64,000 bases of DNA from Sphingobacterium detergens (GTDB lineage: Bacteria; Bacteroidota; Bacteroidia; Sphingobacteriales; Sphingobacteriaceae), in assembly GCF_003610355.1 (NCBI RefSeq), contig NZ_RAPY01000005.1:124001-188000 (forward strand), given 5' to 3'. A program made the position numbers and the translations under genes. The notes beneath the pieces were generated by a model. The model did not search any database. It saw nothing but the letters and a program-made list of their open reading frames with translations, and was not told the DNA's origin. Of this stretch, positions 25,857 through 36,098 are shown piece after piece. Each line of letters opens with the position of its first letter. The first letter of the stretch is position 1.

Positions 25857-26753
25857 TTAAATTGTACGTTTCAAAATTAGTTTTAGTAATAAAACGGTTC
25901 TGCTCTTTCCAATCCGAAAATTATATTTAAAAATATAGAATATCTTTTCTATAAAATTCAATTCGGGAAATTTAAGATAGGCTTCAAAAACAACTGATTG
26001 TTCAGGAGTAAACTTTTTTCTAAATCTTTCGTAAAATGATTTGTTCGCCTCATAATGTCCGCGATCTAAGATAGGAGTAGCGTGATTAAAAAAGCTACGC
26101 ATACGGTCTAGCAAAGAGGTGGCAACATGGCCAGTTACATTCTTATCGTGTTGGCGATAGAGCATAAGAGACAGGTCGATGTACTTCAACTTACCAAAAG
26201 ATACTGCTCCCATTGTCATATAATGATCATGCATGATGATGAAATCCGGAAAATCAATGACTTCATTAAGAAGTGCACGATTAAACATCAAGGAACACCC
26301 CTGGACGCCACTATTTAAAAAAAGACTATTTGCTAAACAATCCCGCTCAAAAAGATTGACCTTATCTTTTGTAATATAGACACCGTTATAGGCAAACGCA
26401 TTACAATATACAACCATCGGCTTTTCTTCTAGTTTTATTGCATCATATAATGTCTGCAATTTTGACTCAAACCAAATATCGTCCTGGTCACAGAAAATGA
26501 TATGTTCTGCGGTGGCATAAGATAATAAATGCAGAAAATTCTTAGCAGCAGAATGACACATGACAGCGTCTTCTATGATATATATTCTAGGATCAATAGA
26601 CTGATATTTCTTCAAAATCAGCATGGTGTCATCAGACGATCCGTCATCATGGATAACTAATCTCCACTCGTTAAACGTCTGACCAATAATAGAGAGGAGT
26701 TGACTCTCTATAAATTTTCCGCCATTATATGTTGCAAGTAATATATCAATCAT
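25857..26753 (-). CDS. Family 2 glycosyltransferase (rhamnosyltransferase-like)
   Basis: This 298-residue GT-A enzyme starts MIDILLATYNGG with IHDDGSSDDT and IIFCDQDDIWF, a form common among rhamnosyl and related transferases. MHDHYMTM in the middle fits the same subgroup. ATG at 26753 overlaps the polymerase stop by 8 bases; the longer frame starts with TTG. No dTDP-rhamnose genes are present in the window, so the donor is not known. Confidence 0.92.
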   Translation of the reverse strand: MIDILLATYNGGKFIESQLLSIIGQTFNEWRLVIHDDGSSDDTMLILKKYQSIDPRIYIIEDAVMCHSAAKNFLHLLSYATAEHIIFCDQDDIWFESKLQTLYDAIKLEEKPMVVYCNAFAYNGVYITKDKVNLFERDCLANSLFLNSGVQGCSLMFNRALLNEVIDFPDFIIMHDHYMTMGAVSFGKLKYIDLSLMLYRQHDKNVTGHVATSLLDRMRSFFNHATPILDRGHYEANKSFYERFRKKFTPEQSVVFEAYLKFPELNFIEKIFYIFKYNFRIGKSRTVLLLKLILKRTI

Positions 26754-27837
26754 AAAAAGGTAAGTTATACGGTCTAACCAAGTCAACGTTAATCATTCTC
26801 ATACCATAAAATAAAAAAAATGAGGCGATAAAAAAGTAATAGATGACAAACAGGTATCGTTCTCTTACTCTTTCCGCCATTAAACTTATCGTAATAGATA
26901 TTAATATACTGGAAAATTGGAAGAGGATAAAAGAAAAACGTTGAAAAATCGAAATATTGATAAAAAGAAAATTCATCGCCACTGCTATAGAAACCAATTT
27001 AAAATAAAAATCACCGGTTCTAATGAGAAATGACTCTTTATTCAGGTGTTCCGCTTTAAAATTTACAAGGAAGAAATAGAGCAGGCATATACAATAGCCT
27101 ACCAAAGAAATGGACGCACTGCCCAGGCTTTCATCTTTTAAGTAAATATCCATGTGATCGGTACCATTGCCGAAAACTGAGAATAGAAGTTGGAGCGTCA
27201 GCAATTTCCCAATGAAAATACATGGTATGGGTATAACAACGTACCAAATTTGGCTTCTAAATAATCGAATAATAAGTATAGCTAAGGGAAGAATAACAGC
27301 TGAGTTGTGAAAACCTAATGCAAGAATAAAAGTTAATATGGTATAAAAGTACTGCTTTTTGAAAAAATAATACGTACTCCACATACAGATTGCAGCACTC
27401 AAACCGTAGCGTATCTGGGTAAAATCCCTATAGAGATAGAAAAAACTGATATAAAATAACAGACTTAAAAAAAAGTAATCAGATTTCTTCCAGAAAAAAA
27501 TATAATTAAACAATGCTGTAACTATTGCCATAACTATAAAAAGTATCCTATAATTTCCTCCTAATAAGGCAATCAGCTTGTTGAGAAATACATAACCTTT
27601 TTCAACATAACCGTAACCTCCAGCAATGATCTGGTCAAAAGTAGAATTGGTATAGGATCCGAACATCTCCTGGTAAGCAACACTGTCATTGTCAATACCA
27701 ACCTCACGAAACCCTACGATAAGCGTTACTAATGTGCAAAATGAAAAATAAACCAAGAATTTGACCGATCTTGATTCTGTGAAATCAAATATGCAGAGCA
27801 GATAACTCGTTATAAAAATAATGTAGTATAGTGCCAT
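26746..27837 (-). CDS. EpsG-family polysaccharide polymerase
   Basis: This 363-residue membrane protein has about ten helices. It contains the EpsG-type pattern GFREVGIDNDSVAYQEMF near residue 45 and DFTQIRYGLSAAI near residue 140, where a conserved Arg sits. Such proteins join repeat units in the periplasm and take the place of Wzy. ATG at 27837 was used because the longer frame starts with TTG within the upstream gene. It is the polymerase of the first glycan block. Confidence 0.88.
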   Translation of the reverse strand: MALYYIIFITSYLLCIFDFTESRSVKFLVYFSFCTLVTLIVGFREVGIDNDSVAYQEMFGSYTNSTFDQIIAGGYGYVEKGYVFLNKLIALLGGNYRILFIVMAIVTALFNYIFFWKKSDYFFLSLLFYISFFYLYRDFTQIRYGLSAAICMWSTYYFFKKQYFYTILTFILALGFHNSAVILPLAILIIRLFRSQIWYVVIPIPCIFIGKLLTLQLLFSVFGNGTDHMDIYLKDESLGSASISLVGYCICLLYFFLVNFKAEHLNKESFLIRTGDFYFKLVSIAVAMNFLFINISIFQRFSFILFQFSSILISITISLMAERVRERYLFVIYYFFIASFFLFYGMRMINVDLVRPYNLPFYD

Positions 27838-27854
27838 AGTTTTTAATCCAATAA

Positions 27855-28919
27855 TTAAAAATTCAGTCCTTCTAAAAGAGAACTCCAATAAAATTGACTT
27901 CTATAAAACAAAACGTTTTGTTTCAACGTATTGATCTCCACTATCGTGCTCTTTGAAATATACTCTCCCCAAGCATCAATTGGCAAAAAACATGCTATAT
28001 TTTTATGTGCTAATACCCCTTGTGTTTCCGATAATCTTGTTGATAGAATAGGCAGACCCGCGGCGAGATAAAAAGACACTTTGGTTGGATAGCAGATATT
28101 ATAGTAGAACCTACTGTCGTCATAGGGAATAACGCCGACATCGCAAAGCGAAGAGATCTGGAGTGCTATAGGATCGCTAAAGACACCTAAGTATTTAATA
28201 TTAGGAGTAGTATCACCTTTCAGCTCCTGCGCTATCCATTGCCCTCCGGGTCCAAGTAAAAACAGTTCATGTTGAGACTGTTTAAAAATTCCAATCAAAT
28301 CTTCAATTTGACGTCCTTTATTCAAGGAACCTACATAAACATATTTTAACTTATTCGAATTTTTAACCAACAGAGATTCGTAAATAGTTTGATCAAATAC
28401 TTCTAATTTATCTGACCCATTCAATATAACTTGACATTGTTCTGCTTTTAGCTGATATTCGTTTATTACGTAATTTCGCATACTATTAGATGCAAAATCA
28501 AATCTTATTCTTTTAAGGTTAAAAAGATTTTTTTGAAAAGATTGGCAAAAAGATAAGTTTGGTAATTCTAGATCTTTACTTTGTTCGAAAGGCAAATCGT
28601 TTACTTCTATATGCAAAACATGTTTTTTGGAAATCTGGTCAAGCATGATAAAGATAAGACGTGACAAACCCATCCGAAATAAAAACGTGGGGAATAAAAC
28701 AAAAATTGCCCCCATGTGCAAATAAATGTAATCGTTACGTCGAACGCTAAAATAGAAAATAAACTTCAGGGTGTTTATGATCCTATCCAGTATATTCATA
28801 GAAGTAAGATCCATTATCTTTACATCAGCACGCATTTTAAAATATTGATAAAAAGCCTCATTACGTACAGCACCGCCCTCTGAAACAATTCCCTTAAAAT
28901 GTTTAATGTAAAACTTCAT
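27855..28919 (-). CDS. GT-B fold glycosyltransferase
   Basis: This 354-residue protein has a two-domain GT-B layout: HLGAIFV-like YLHMGAIFV in the N-terminal half, then YVGSLNKGRQIEDLI and FLLGPGG in the donor half, followed by VGVIPYDDS and PTKVSFYLAAGLPIL. The last segment is typical of GT4-like enzymes acting on galactofuranose or similar donors. The donor is not determinable here. It lies 17 bases upstream of the EpsG start. Confidence 0.85.
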   Translation of the reverse strand: MKFYIKHFKGIVSEGGAVRNEAFYQYFKMRADVKIMDLTSMNILDRIINTLKFIFYFSVRRNDYIYLHMGAIFVLFPTFLFRMGLSRLIFIMLDQISKKHVLHIEVNDLPFEQSKDLELPNLSFCQSFQKNLFNLKRIRFDFASNSMRNYVINEYQLKAEQCQVILNGSDKLEVFDQTIYESLLVKNSNKLKYVYVGSLNKGRQIEDLIGIFKQSQHELFLLGPGGQWIAQELKGDTTPNIKYLGVFSDPIALQISSLCDVGVIPYDDSRFYYNICYPTKVSFYLAAGLPILSTRLSETQGVLAHKNIACFLPIDAWGEYISKSTIVEINTLKQNVLFYRSQFYWSSLLEGLNF

Positions 28920-28939
28920 AACACCACCTTCTTTTAGTT

Positions 28940-29926
28940 TTAGACCGCCCTTTTCCTCAGACTTTTAATCCTCCAAAATATTTTTGGGAATGCTGCTAAA
29001 ATAACACAGGAACATTTCATCTTCAATGGAACATTTCTTTGTTTAAGTATTGCTGGAAGATTTTCTACTAATAGCCGTCTTGTGGTTTTATTCTTATAAG
29101 TTATTGCTAATATGGCAATATTCAAAAGTTTCGCATTAGCATTCTGCACAATAAGATCATTGTAACCTCTTTTTCTAAAAAATGTTGTTCGCAGATCAAA
29201 AATAGCTAATATATCTTGAATTCGTTTAGACGAAATTTCCTTCGTAATACTCGATTCTCGCTGCCTATAATAGTAAAGAGGCGCTGAACAATAAGTAACT
29301 GACTGTACTTTAGCATACAATTCATGAATAATATATTCATCTTCATGTAGAACACCAACTGAATATCGCAATCCATCCCAAACAGATCTTTCATAAAGCT
29401 TATTACAAGCAATTACATTTCTTGGAGTCCAACACTTGTTATATAAGTTATTAAGCATGTATTCCCCGGTGTATAATTCGAATGTATTTTTATGTGTAGA
29501 ATCTATCTTCGGTATAATCGTTGAAAATTCGGTATAATCACACATCGAAATCGAAGCATCTGAGTCATGTAACATACTTAACAAAATACGGATAAAATCC
29601 TCATTTATAACATCATCCGAATCTATAAAAGAAATATATGCTCCATGTGCAATATCTAATCCTACGTTCCTCGCATCTGAAAGTCCGCCGTTATTCTTAT
29701 GGACGACTTTAATACGTGCATCTTGGTTTGCATATTCGTCACAGATGTTTCCTGAATTATCCGGTGATCCATCATTTATTAAAATAATTTCTAGGTTTTT
29801 GTATGTTTGCTTAATTACACTTTCAATACAGTCACGAAGATACCGTTCCACATTATAAATGGGAATAATAATAGAGACCAAAGACGCTTGGGAGTTGTTT
29901 ACATTATTCTGAATAACCCTTTCCAT
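28940..29926 (-). CDS. Family 2 glycosyltransferase
   Basis: This 328-residue GT-A enzyme has VSIIIPIYNVERYLRDC, LINDGSPDNSG and SFIDSDDVIN near residue 105. This is the most common capsule-type GT2 form. The C-terminal third carries a YYYRQRESSI block also typical of the subgroup. The start overlaps the stop of the GT32 gene's downstream neighbour by one base, keeping the run coupled. Confidence 0.95.
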   Translation of the reverse strand: MERVIQNNVNNSQASLVSIIIPIYNVERYLRDCIESVIKQTYKNLEIILINDGSPDNSGNICDEYANQDARIKVVHKNNGGLSDARNVGLDIAHGAYISFIDSDDVINEDFIRILLSMLHDSDASISMCDYTEFSTIIPKIDSTHKNTFELYTGEYMLNNLYNKCWTPRNVIACNKLYERSVWDGLRYSVGVLHEDEYIIHELYAKVQSVTYCSAPLYYYRQRESSITKEISSKRIQDILAIFDLRTTFFRKRGYNDLIVQNANAKLLNIAILAITYKNKTTRRLLVENLPAILKQRNVPLKMKCSCVILAAFPKIFWRIKSLRKRAV

Positions 29927-30654
29927 TATTTCTTTAATTTACAATAGAAGGCCACCAATCGTTCAAATTTTTTAGGTCCCAACAACTTCAGTAAAAATTC
30001 ATTTTTATTCCACCGCTTTTTAGTCGGCAACCAGGATCCCGCAAAATGATGTATACAATATGTATTTGCTGTGATATTAATCTCTTTTGTTTTCCAACTT
30101 TTCGGGCAAAAATACTCACTAGGATAAAAAGTGCAATAATTATTTATCTCCTGAAAAGAGTTCTGAAGTATAAGTCCTTTACCTTTCATAAATTGAGTTA
30201 TTACTTCGGTATTGGTTGTCATATCCAGCGATCCGTCACTTAGATAAAAGCTCCTACTATCATAATATGCCAAAAGATCGCTAACCCATAGACCATTTCT
30301 CTCGCTTGCCATTAAACCCGTGGGCACATAATTATTATCTTCAAACCCCGAAAAAGCGACATGTTGAGTTAAAAAATGATCCAGAGGTTTTAAGATTTCC
30401 ACATCGCTATCTACGTATATACCACCAAATTCTTTCAATACATGTAATCGGCATACATCCGAAACAAAAGCAAATTTACGTTCTGTATAAGCTTCCGCTG
30501 CGTAAGGATATAAATTAATATCAAAATTATCTTCGTTCCAAAGATGTAGCTCATATTCGGGCAAATATGTTTTCCATGAGGCAATGCATTTCAATACCAA
30601 ATCAGGCATCGCTCCACGGCCGAACCAACAATAGTGTATTATCTTCGGTATCAT
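29926..30654 (-). CDS. GT32-type glycosyltransferase
   Basis: This 242-residue enzyme opens MIPKIIHYCWFG, the signature of the capsular GT32 (Och1-like) family. The DxD motif is GIYVDSDVEIL near residue 98. LKEFGG and FVSDVCRL precede it, as expected. HHFAGSW near the C-terminus supplies a conserved His. It overlaps both neighbours: 1 base with the GT2 gene and 4 bases (ATGA) with the flippase gene. Confidence 0.94.
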   Translation of the reverse strand: MIPKIIHYCWFGRGAMPDLVLKCIASWKTYLPEYELHLWNEDNFDINLYPYAAEAYTERKFAFVSDVCRLHVLKEFGGIYVDSDVEILKPLDHFLTQHVAFSGFEDNNYVPTGLMASERNGLWVSDLLAYYDSRSFYLSDGSLDMTTNTEVITQFMKGKGLILQNSFQEINNYCTFYPSEYFCPKSWKTKEINITANTYCIHHFAGSWLPTKKRWNKNEFLLKLLGPKKFERLVAFYCKLKK

Positions 30655-32177
30655 ATATTTAACTTTCCTTTCACTTCCATATATATTTTGTTCATAATGG
30701 ATTTATCAAAAAACACTACTACACAAACAACTAGTAGAATTACAGTCAAAATTGATAGATTTAAAATAAAACCTTGCCAGCTATCCAGTGAGATAATAGC
30801 AAAGTATTTCCATAAATATGCAATAAGCATTAATATTAAAAAACTACCAAATCCCTTTCCTATTCGATTATAAAAATATCCAGGGCTTTCTCCTAAACAT
30901 CGTGCAGCATAGAGAGGTGTAAATGTAAGATGACTAATTATACCGGTCAAAAGAGCCGCAGTTGGGATAGCATAAAGTCCCAGTTTGGAAAATTTACACA
31001 GCAAAATAACCGAAATAATACTGAGAATAGAAATAAAAATACCCCAAAAGGACGCCAATCTCAACTTATTTGTGATTACAAAGACATGATGTATTGTTTC
31101 GATAGTCCCATGTATAATAAAGGGTATAAGAGTTATAACCGATAACAGATAAAGCTGCTCGGAATCTTCATGTGGAAGCCAAAGTTTGAAGAATTCTTGT
31201 CCAAACACAAAGAAAACAGCTATAGGAAGCAATAAAACAATAAAAATAGCTTTAAAAGAAAAATCCAAATTAGCCTTCATTTTTTTTAAATCATTATTTG
31301 CATACGCTTTTAAAAGCTCTGGAAGGAAAAGCGGTACAATAATACCCAAAAGCATCTGGAGAGCTATAGGCACCATTTTAGTAAGAGAAAGGACCCCCAT
31401 TTCACTGGCTCCAAAGAAACGATTTGCCAATATTAGATCTAATTGAGTGTTAATGACATTCGATAATGCTAGTACCGAATTCCATATCCCGGCTCCAATT
31501 AGCGTAGAAATAGCTGCCAATGAAAAATTATTAAAAGAGAAAATAATCTCCGGCATTATATTTTTTGTAAGCCTGTAATTTGCATACATAAAATATAATG
31601 ATGAAAAAAACGAGGCTACCCCTAGGAAATAAATTCGTGGCGTGAAAATATAAAATAGAAGAATAATGATCAGCAACCTAATGACGTTCATCACAATATT
31701 AATCATTGCTAATTTGTCGAATCGATTCAGTGCAAATGCGCTTACAGAAAATATGGAAGAGGAAACATTAATAACTAATCCTAAAAATACAAAGGCAAAT
31801 AGGAGCTTAACATCCAACTCGATATTGACAGGAATGTCTAGAATATGCTGGGCAAAATAACAAAATAGCCCACCAATAACTATAAAAAAAAAGGAAACCA
31901 ACAAGTTCCCGAATAGAACGGAATTGAAATAGACGTTTACCTGCTTTAGATCTTTTTTCTCAAGACTAATGGTAATAAACCGACTAGACATGGAGTTCAA
32001 AGCAGTTGTTACTATTCCGGCATACATAATAAAATTGCTAGACAGCGGGTAAAAGCCATAGGCTTCCTTCCCTAGTGTATCAACAATATAAGGCGTCAAA
32101 AAAAAAGTCAATCCCACCCCCGTCAAAGCACTCATGCAGTTTGACAGCAAATTCACTAAAAAACGCCTCAAATCCAT
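30651..32177 (-). CDS. Wzx-like flippase of the first glycan block
   Basis: This 508-residue protein has about fourteen membrane helices and belongs to the polysaccharide biosynthesis/MATE-like superfamily. FFLTPYIVDTLGKEAYGFYPLS near the N-terminus carries the conserved YG. It is longer than the other flippase and not closely similar to it, so each glycan block appears to have its own translocator. It follows the Wzz-like gene by 10 bases. Confidence 0.92.
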   Translation of the reverse strand: MDLRRFLVNLLSNCMSALTGVGLTFFLTPYIVDTLGKEAYGFYPLSSNFIMYAGIVTTALNSMSSRFITISLEKKDLKQVNVYFNSVLFGNLLVSFFFIVIGGLFCYFAQHILDIPVNIELDVKLLFAFVFLGLVINVSSSIFSVSAFALNRFDKLAMINIVMNVIRLLIIILLFYIFTPRIYFLGVASFFSSLYFMYANYRLTKNIMPEIIFSFNNFSLAAISTLIGAGIWNSVLALSNVINTQLDLILANRFFGASEMGVLSLTKMVPIALQMLLGIIVPLFLPELLKAYANNDLKKMKANLDFSFKAIFIVLLLPIAVFFVFGQEFFKLWLPHEDSEQLYLLSVITLIPFIIHGTIETIHHVFVITNKLRLASFWGIFISILSIISVILLCKFSKLGLYAIPTAALLTGIISHLTFTPLYAARCLGESPGYFYNRIGKGFGSFLILMLIAYLWKYFAIISLDSWQGFILNLSILTVILLVVCVVVFFDKSIMNKIYMEVKGKLNI

Positions 32178-32187
32178 TTGAATAATA

Positions 32188-33261
32188 TTAATTAGCCATT
32201 AAATCTCGGAATGATTTAATTCCCAACAAAGTAACAATACAAATGAAAGAGGCTAAAAATCCACCAACGATCAAGCCTTTTAATTTACTTGCTTTAATAA
32301 CATGAAGGGGGTAGATCGGCTGGTCTACCACTTGAATAAGGGGAGTCTCTTTTAGTAAAGCCATTTTTGACATTTCTAAATTTTGCACGAGCTGACCCAA
32401 TATTGCTCTATTTGTTTCCGCAGAAAACTGTGATTGCTGTGTAGGAATCAGACGCTGCGATTGTCTGGTCGGGTTAAGATTGGGGGTTGCGTCGGCGACT
32501 ACGGCCGACGCGCTGATAGCGCCATTCATCACCGCACGAACAGAATCGGTCTTTTGCTGTAAAATTTGAATATTATTTAAAGATTTTTTTGTTTTAGTTT
32601 TGATGTAAAAATTATTTACCTGACCTACCAGCTCTTCATTAAATTCTTTTGAAAACACTTCATCTTGGGATAGCACATCAACTTTTATAATCGAAGACTT
32701 TTTGTCAAGCTTACCCACCTCAAGGTTATTTCTATTTATATCCTGTACTGTTCTCTGAAGAATACTATCTCTTAAACGAATATTTTTAGAATTTAGGTCT
32801 TTTAAAAAATCAATTTTCAACAGCTCAGGGTTTGATTTTTTCCACATCTCCCTTTCTTTGGTCAATTCCAGATAGCGATCCAAAAGAAGTATTGAGCTGT
32901 CGCTAACTGACGGTTGCAATAGCGTAGATTCGATCATTTTTCTAGATCTATATAATTCAAATAAATTATCGCCCTGAAAGATCCCACCCCCTGTTTGTCC
33001 CAAATCAACACCTGCCAAAGCTGCTAATCCAGCAACCTGTCCAATTCCTCCGCCTCCACTTTCACCTGATTCTAAAACAAATGTCGTTGTGGATCTGAAA
33101 GTTGGTGTTTGCATTTTTGCATAGAAAAAACCTAACATTGCACCCAAAATGCTAACGATTAGGATAATATACCATTTCGAAAATAAATAGCTAAATAACG
33201 CTGCTACTTCTAAAAGTATCTCCTTTAGGCTAATCTTTTCAGAATTATTCTTTCCGTCCAT
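32188..33261 (-). CDS. Wzz-like chain-length determinant / co-polymerase
   Basis: This 357-residue protein has the Wzz topology: a membrane helix at about residues 33-53, a large periplasmic part, and a second helix at about 328-350. Before the second helix, VVDQPIYPLHVIKASK carries the Pro-rich signature. A glycine-rich insert GGGGIG lies near residue 70. There is no cytoplasmic tyrosine kinase domain and no separate Wzc gene in the window. It is 1 base after the export-protein gene. Confidence 0.9.
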   Translation of the reverse strand: MDGKNNSEKISLKEILLEVAALFSYLFSKWYIILIVSILGAMLGFFYAKMQTPTFRSTTTFVLESGESGGGGIGQVAGLAALAGVDLGQTGGGIFQGDNLFELYRSRKMIESTLLQPSVSDSSILLLDRYLELTKEREMWKKSNPELLKIDFLKDLNSKNIRLRDSILQRTVQDINRNNLEVGKLDKKSSIIKVDVLSQDEVFSKEFNEELVGQVNNFYIKTKTKKSLNNIQILQQKTDSVRAVMNGAISASAVVADATPNLNPTRQSQRLIPTQQSQFSAETNRAILGQLVQNLEMSKMALLKETPLIQVVDQPIYPLHVIKASKLKGLIVGGFLASFICIVTLLGIKSFRDLMAN

Positions 33262-33262
33262 A

Positions 33263-35794
33263 CTATCTCAATAAACTTACAATAATAGCCGCCAAGGAGG
33301 CAATACCTGTTCCCAGTCCAACCCAACCTTGAGCGCTCATTCGCTCTCTTGGCGCACGTTTCGGGACAACAATTTCCGCTCCCGGTTTTACTTCAGGATA
33401 CCCGCCCGATTTACCTTTTACAGCGCCGTTGGCATACTGAACAAAGACACGTTTTTTCAAGGCATTATCCGTAAATCCACCAGCTTGATTGATATAGTAT
33501 TTTAGGTTTTTACCTTTGACATATACGACGTTATTGGGATTCAAAACCTCTCCTACGACCTTCACTGTTTCCAGTTCTTTGGGCACAGTAATAATATCAC
33601 CATCTAATACCAATAAATCGCCTTTTTCGTAAGGCTTCTCCAAAATTTTATTTAACTCAATCCCAACAAGATCACTTGGTTCAACATCAGCAGCCGTCAT
33701 CCCTTGCTGTGACACCTTCGCTAAGGCACTACTTTTTGCCTTTGAACTGTCTGTATTCTCTTCGTCGTTTTCCTTATCTTGTTTATTTTTATTATTATCT
33801 CCTATCGCGTCCAAACTATCCTGCTCCAACTCTTTTTTCAAACGTTCTTTCTCTTTTTTCTCCTCTGCTTTCAATTTGGACATCCCCGTACGTTTTAAAG
33901 ATGCTCCTTCAGTATAAGCATACGTTGTTAAGCCACCCGCCCGCTTGACGATGTCTGAAATACGTTCATCCTCGCGTGAAATGGTATAAATACCCGGGTA
34001 GAGTACCTCACCCTCAATCGTCACTTGTCGCTGTGTACGGAACCCCGCGTCTCCTAATACCGAAACAACATCATAAGGTTGCAAAGCGATAGTCGGATCT
34101 GTAAGGATACCATCTTTAATATCGACTAAAATCGTTTGCGAAGAACTATGATCGTCAGCATTGCGCTGTTGAAGTCTTCGAGCAATCTCCACGCGTGCAT
34201 TTTTAGCAGCCTCAGTAAATCCACCAGCTTTTTGAATAACGTCACCTAGCGTTGCATTGCTAGCGAAAGGTAAATCACCAGGAAAACGTACTTCGCCTTG
34301 AACGGTAAATTTATATTCGGCACGTAAATCAAAAATAGAAGCGATTTCGATCTTGTCCTCACGCTTCAATGGTATATCAGCAACTGTACCAGCCAATACT
34401 TCCCGTACATTAAAATTGATCAGTTCTGACGTATTATCTGCTTTCAAACGGTTAATGATCCCTCGTTCCAAAAAGGCATCCTCACGCACACCATCGGCCA
34501 TTTCAAGCACTTGCTTGAGCGTCAGACCTGACTCCAAACCAAATATACCCGGACGGAATACCGCCCCAAGCACAGATACCCGATTGGCATAACGTTCCAA
34601 TATCGGCTCAACAATATATTGATCTCCACCCTTAGGCGTATAATTTGCGAATTGATCAGCGTAGACATCTTGCACACTGCGCTCACGTCCTGTTGTTTGC
34701 AAAACCTTGATCTTTGCAGTATAGGCATTCTCTGTAAAATCGCCTGCATAACGCAAGATATCGGATAAGGATTCTCCTGCTACAGTCTCGAAAATAGCAG
34801 GTCGCTTTACTTCACCCTCAAACTGCACACGTGCTCCATATACAGGAATATGGATAATATCTTGATCCTGTAGACGTATATTACCTTGTTGTATACCATT
34901 AGCCAAGAAGTCATAGACATCGATTGTGCTGACGACACGATTACCACGGATCACTTGGATCTGACGGTAGGTACCATTTTTATTAGGACCTCCAGAAGCA
35001 TAGAGTGCATTGAAGACTGTGGCTAAAGAGGGTAAACTATAGGTACCTGGTTTGGAGACAGCTCCGGTCAAGGTAACGCGAATGGTGCGGATATTACCAA
35101 TTGTTACACTTACATTGGTCCTTCCTGAACGGATTGCAGGATAGGTTCCACTCAAACGTTGTTCAATCTTGCTCTTCGCCGCAGCGATCGATAAGCCCGC
35201 AACATTAATCTGACCAACATATTCCACCTTGATCATTCCATCTGGGCTGACAGGAAGTGTATAAGAAGCTTCATTATCACCAGTGATATCCAATAAGATC
35301 TCATCATCAGGACCAATGATATAAGAACTTGGCGTCGCCATCCGAAGATTAGGTTCAAAAGTAATACTATTATTTTTAAACAAGTCCGCGCCAAAAATCT
35401 TCAATTTTCCATCATCATGCTGAACGGAATCGGGATTATCATTGCGTTTATTCTGTAAGGAATCTGTCGTATTTACACCCCCCACTTGACGACCAACTGC
35501 TCGTCCTGTGGTAGCGGTCGTATTAGTTCGCTGCGATTGATCGGGTTGTTGTTTCTTACGCTTAATTTTCGCCAAACGTTCTTTTAATTTTTGTACTTCA
35601 ACAGCAGACACCCCTTGCGCACGAGCAAAACCATCTAGCTGACTTTCATCATAGCCCATTAAGGCAGCTTGTTTTACGTATTGCTCTATCTGTGCATCTG
35701 TCAGATTATCTACTTTGATATTGGCAGGATTGGTCTGTGCGTATACTGAGCCCACAAATCCGATCATGCAAAACCATAATACTATTTTTTTCAT
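33263..35794 (-). CDS. Wza-like SLBB-domain polysaccharide export protein
   Basis: This 843-residue outer-membrane export protein starts with a signal peptide, MKKIVLWFCMIGF to VYAQ. A polysaccharide export domain begins at about residue 155 with YIIGPDDEILLDI. It is followed by about six SLBB repeats with recurring LPFASNATLGDVI-type beta-grasp segments, and ends in a membrane helix near the C-terminus. No lipobox Cys is present, unlike E. coli Wza, and the protein is more than twice as long, as is usual in Bacteroidota. The longer frame starts with TTG; ATG at 35794 fits the signal peptide and the promoter. It heads the superlocus and is the only exporter seen for two glycan blocks. Confidence 0.93.
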   Translation of the reverse strand: MKKIVLWFCMIGFVGSVYAQTNPANIKVDNLTDAQIEQYVKQAALMGYDESQLDGFARAQGVSAVEVQKLKERLAKIKRKKQQPDQSQRTNTTATTGRAVGRQVGGVNTTDSLQNKRNDNPDSVQHDDGKLKIFGADLFKNNSITFEPNLRMATPSSYIIGPDDEILLDITGDNEASYTLPVSPDGMIKVEYVGQINVAGLSIAAAKSKIEQRLSGTYPAIRSGRTNVSVTIGNIRTIRVTLTGAVSKPGTYSLPSLATVFNALYASGGPNKNGTYRQIQVIRGNRVVSTIDVYDFLANGIQQGNIRLQDQDIIHIPVYGARVQFEGEVKRPAIFETVAGESLSDILRYAGDFTENAYTAKIKVLQTTGRERSVQDVYADQFANYTPKGGDQYIVEPILERYANRVSVLGAVFRPGIFGLESGLTLKQVLEMADGVREDAFLERGIINRLKADNTSELINFNVREVLAGTVADIPLKREDKIEIASIFDLRAEYKFTVQGEVRFPGDLPFASNATLGDVIQKAGGFTEAAKNARVEIARRLQQRNADDHSSSQTILVDIKDGILTDPTIALQPYDVVSVLGDAGFRTQRQVTIEGEVLYPGIYTISREDERISDIVKRAGGLTTYAYTEGASLKRTGMSKLKAEEKKEKERLKKELEQDSLDAIGDNNKNKQDKENDEENTDSSKAKSSALAKVSQQGMTAADVEPSDLVGIELNKILEKPYEKGDLLVLDGDIITVPKELETVKVVGEVLNPNNVVYVKGKNLKYYINQAGGFTDNALKKRVFVQYANGAVKGKSGGYPEVKPGAEIVVPKRAPRERMSAQGWVGLGTGIASLAAIIVSLLR

Positions 35795-36098
35795 TCGATA
35801 TATTGGCGTTTGCCGCAAAATTAGTAAAACTATTTAATTAAATCGTTTAAAATATTTACACCAGTGGTTCTAAACAGGCAGGAAAGAGCTCTCTACCTCC
35901 TCGCATAAATCTTTCGCTATTCAGGTATCTAACGTAAAAAGGCTTTCTTTTGCTACGACTTGCCCCAAAGAAATCAGGAACTTCAATTTAAATAGTGGCC
36001 AGGCACATAGGCAGCTGTAACCTCAATTAATGCTGTCGATTCTATCCATGGAATCCTGAAAGTTTTATTAACTTAGCGAAGTTAAGCATTAAATTAGA
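35795..36098. other. Divergent intergenic region between the glycan locus and the PqqD/HprK cassette
   Basis: These 304 bases separate minus-strand export genes from plus-strand genes. A -7 type element for the minus strand is present at 35816-35823. A 7-bp inverted repeat, TTAACTT and AAGTTAA (36068-36074 and 36079-36085), lies 13 bases before the ATG at 36099 and could be an operator. No small gene is convincing. Confidence 0.5.
35816..35823 (-). promoter_or_regulatory. Candidate -7 promoter element for the export operon
   Basis: TAATTTTG on the minus strand matches TAnnTTTG and ends 21 bases before the ATG at 35794, the same spacing as at the regulator gene. The -33 element is not clear. 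Confidence 0.5.
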
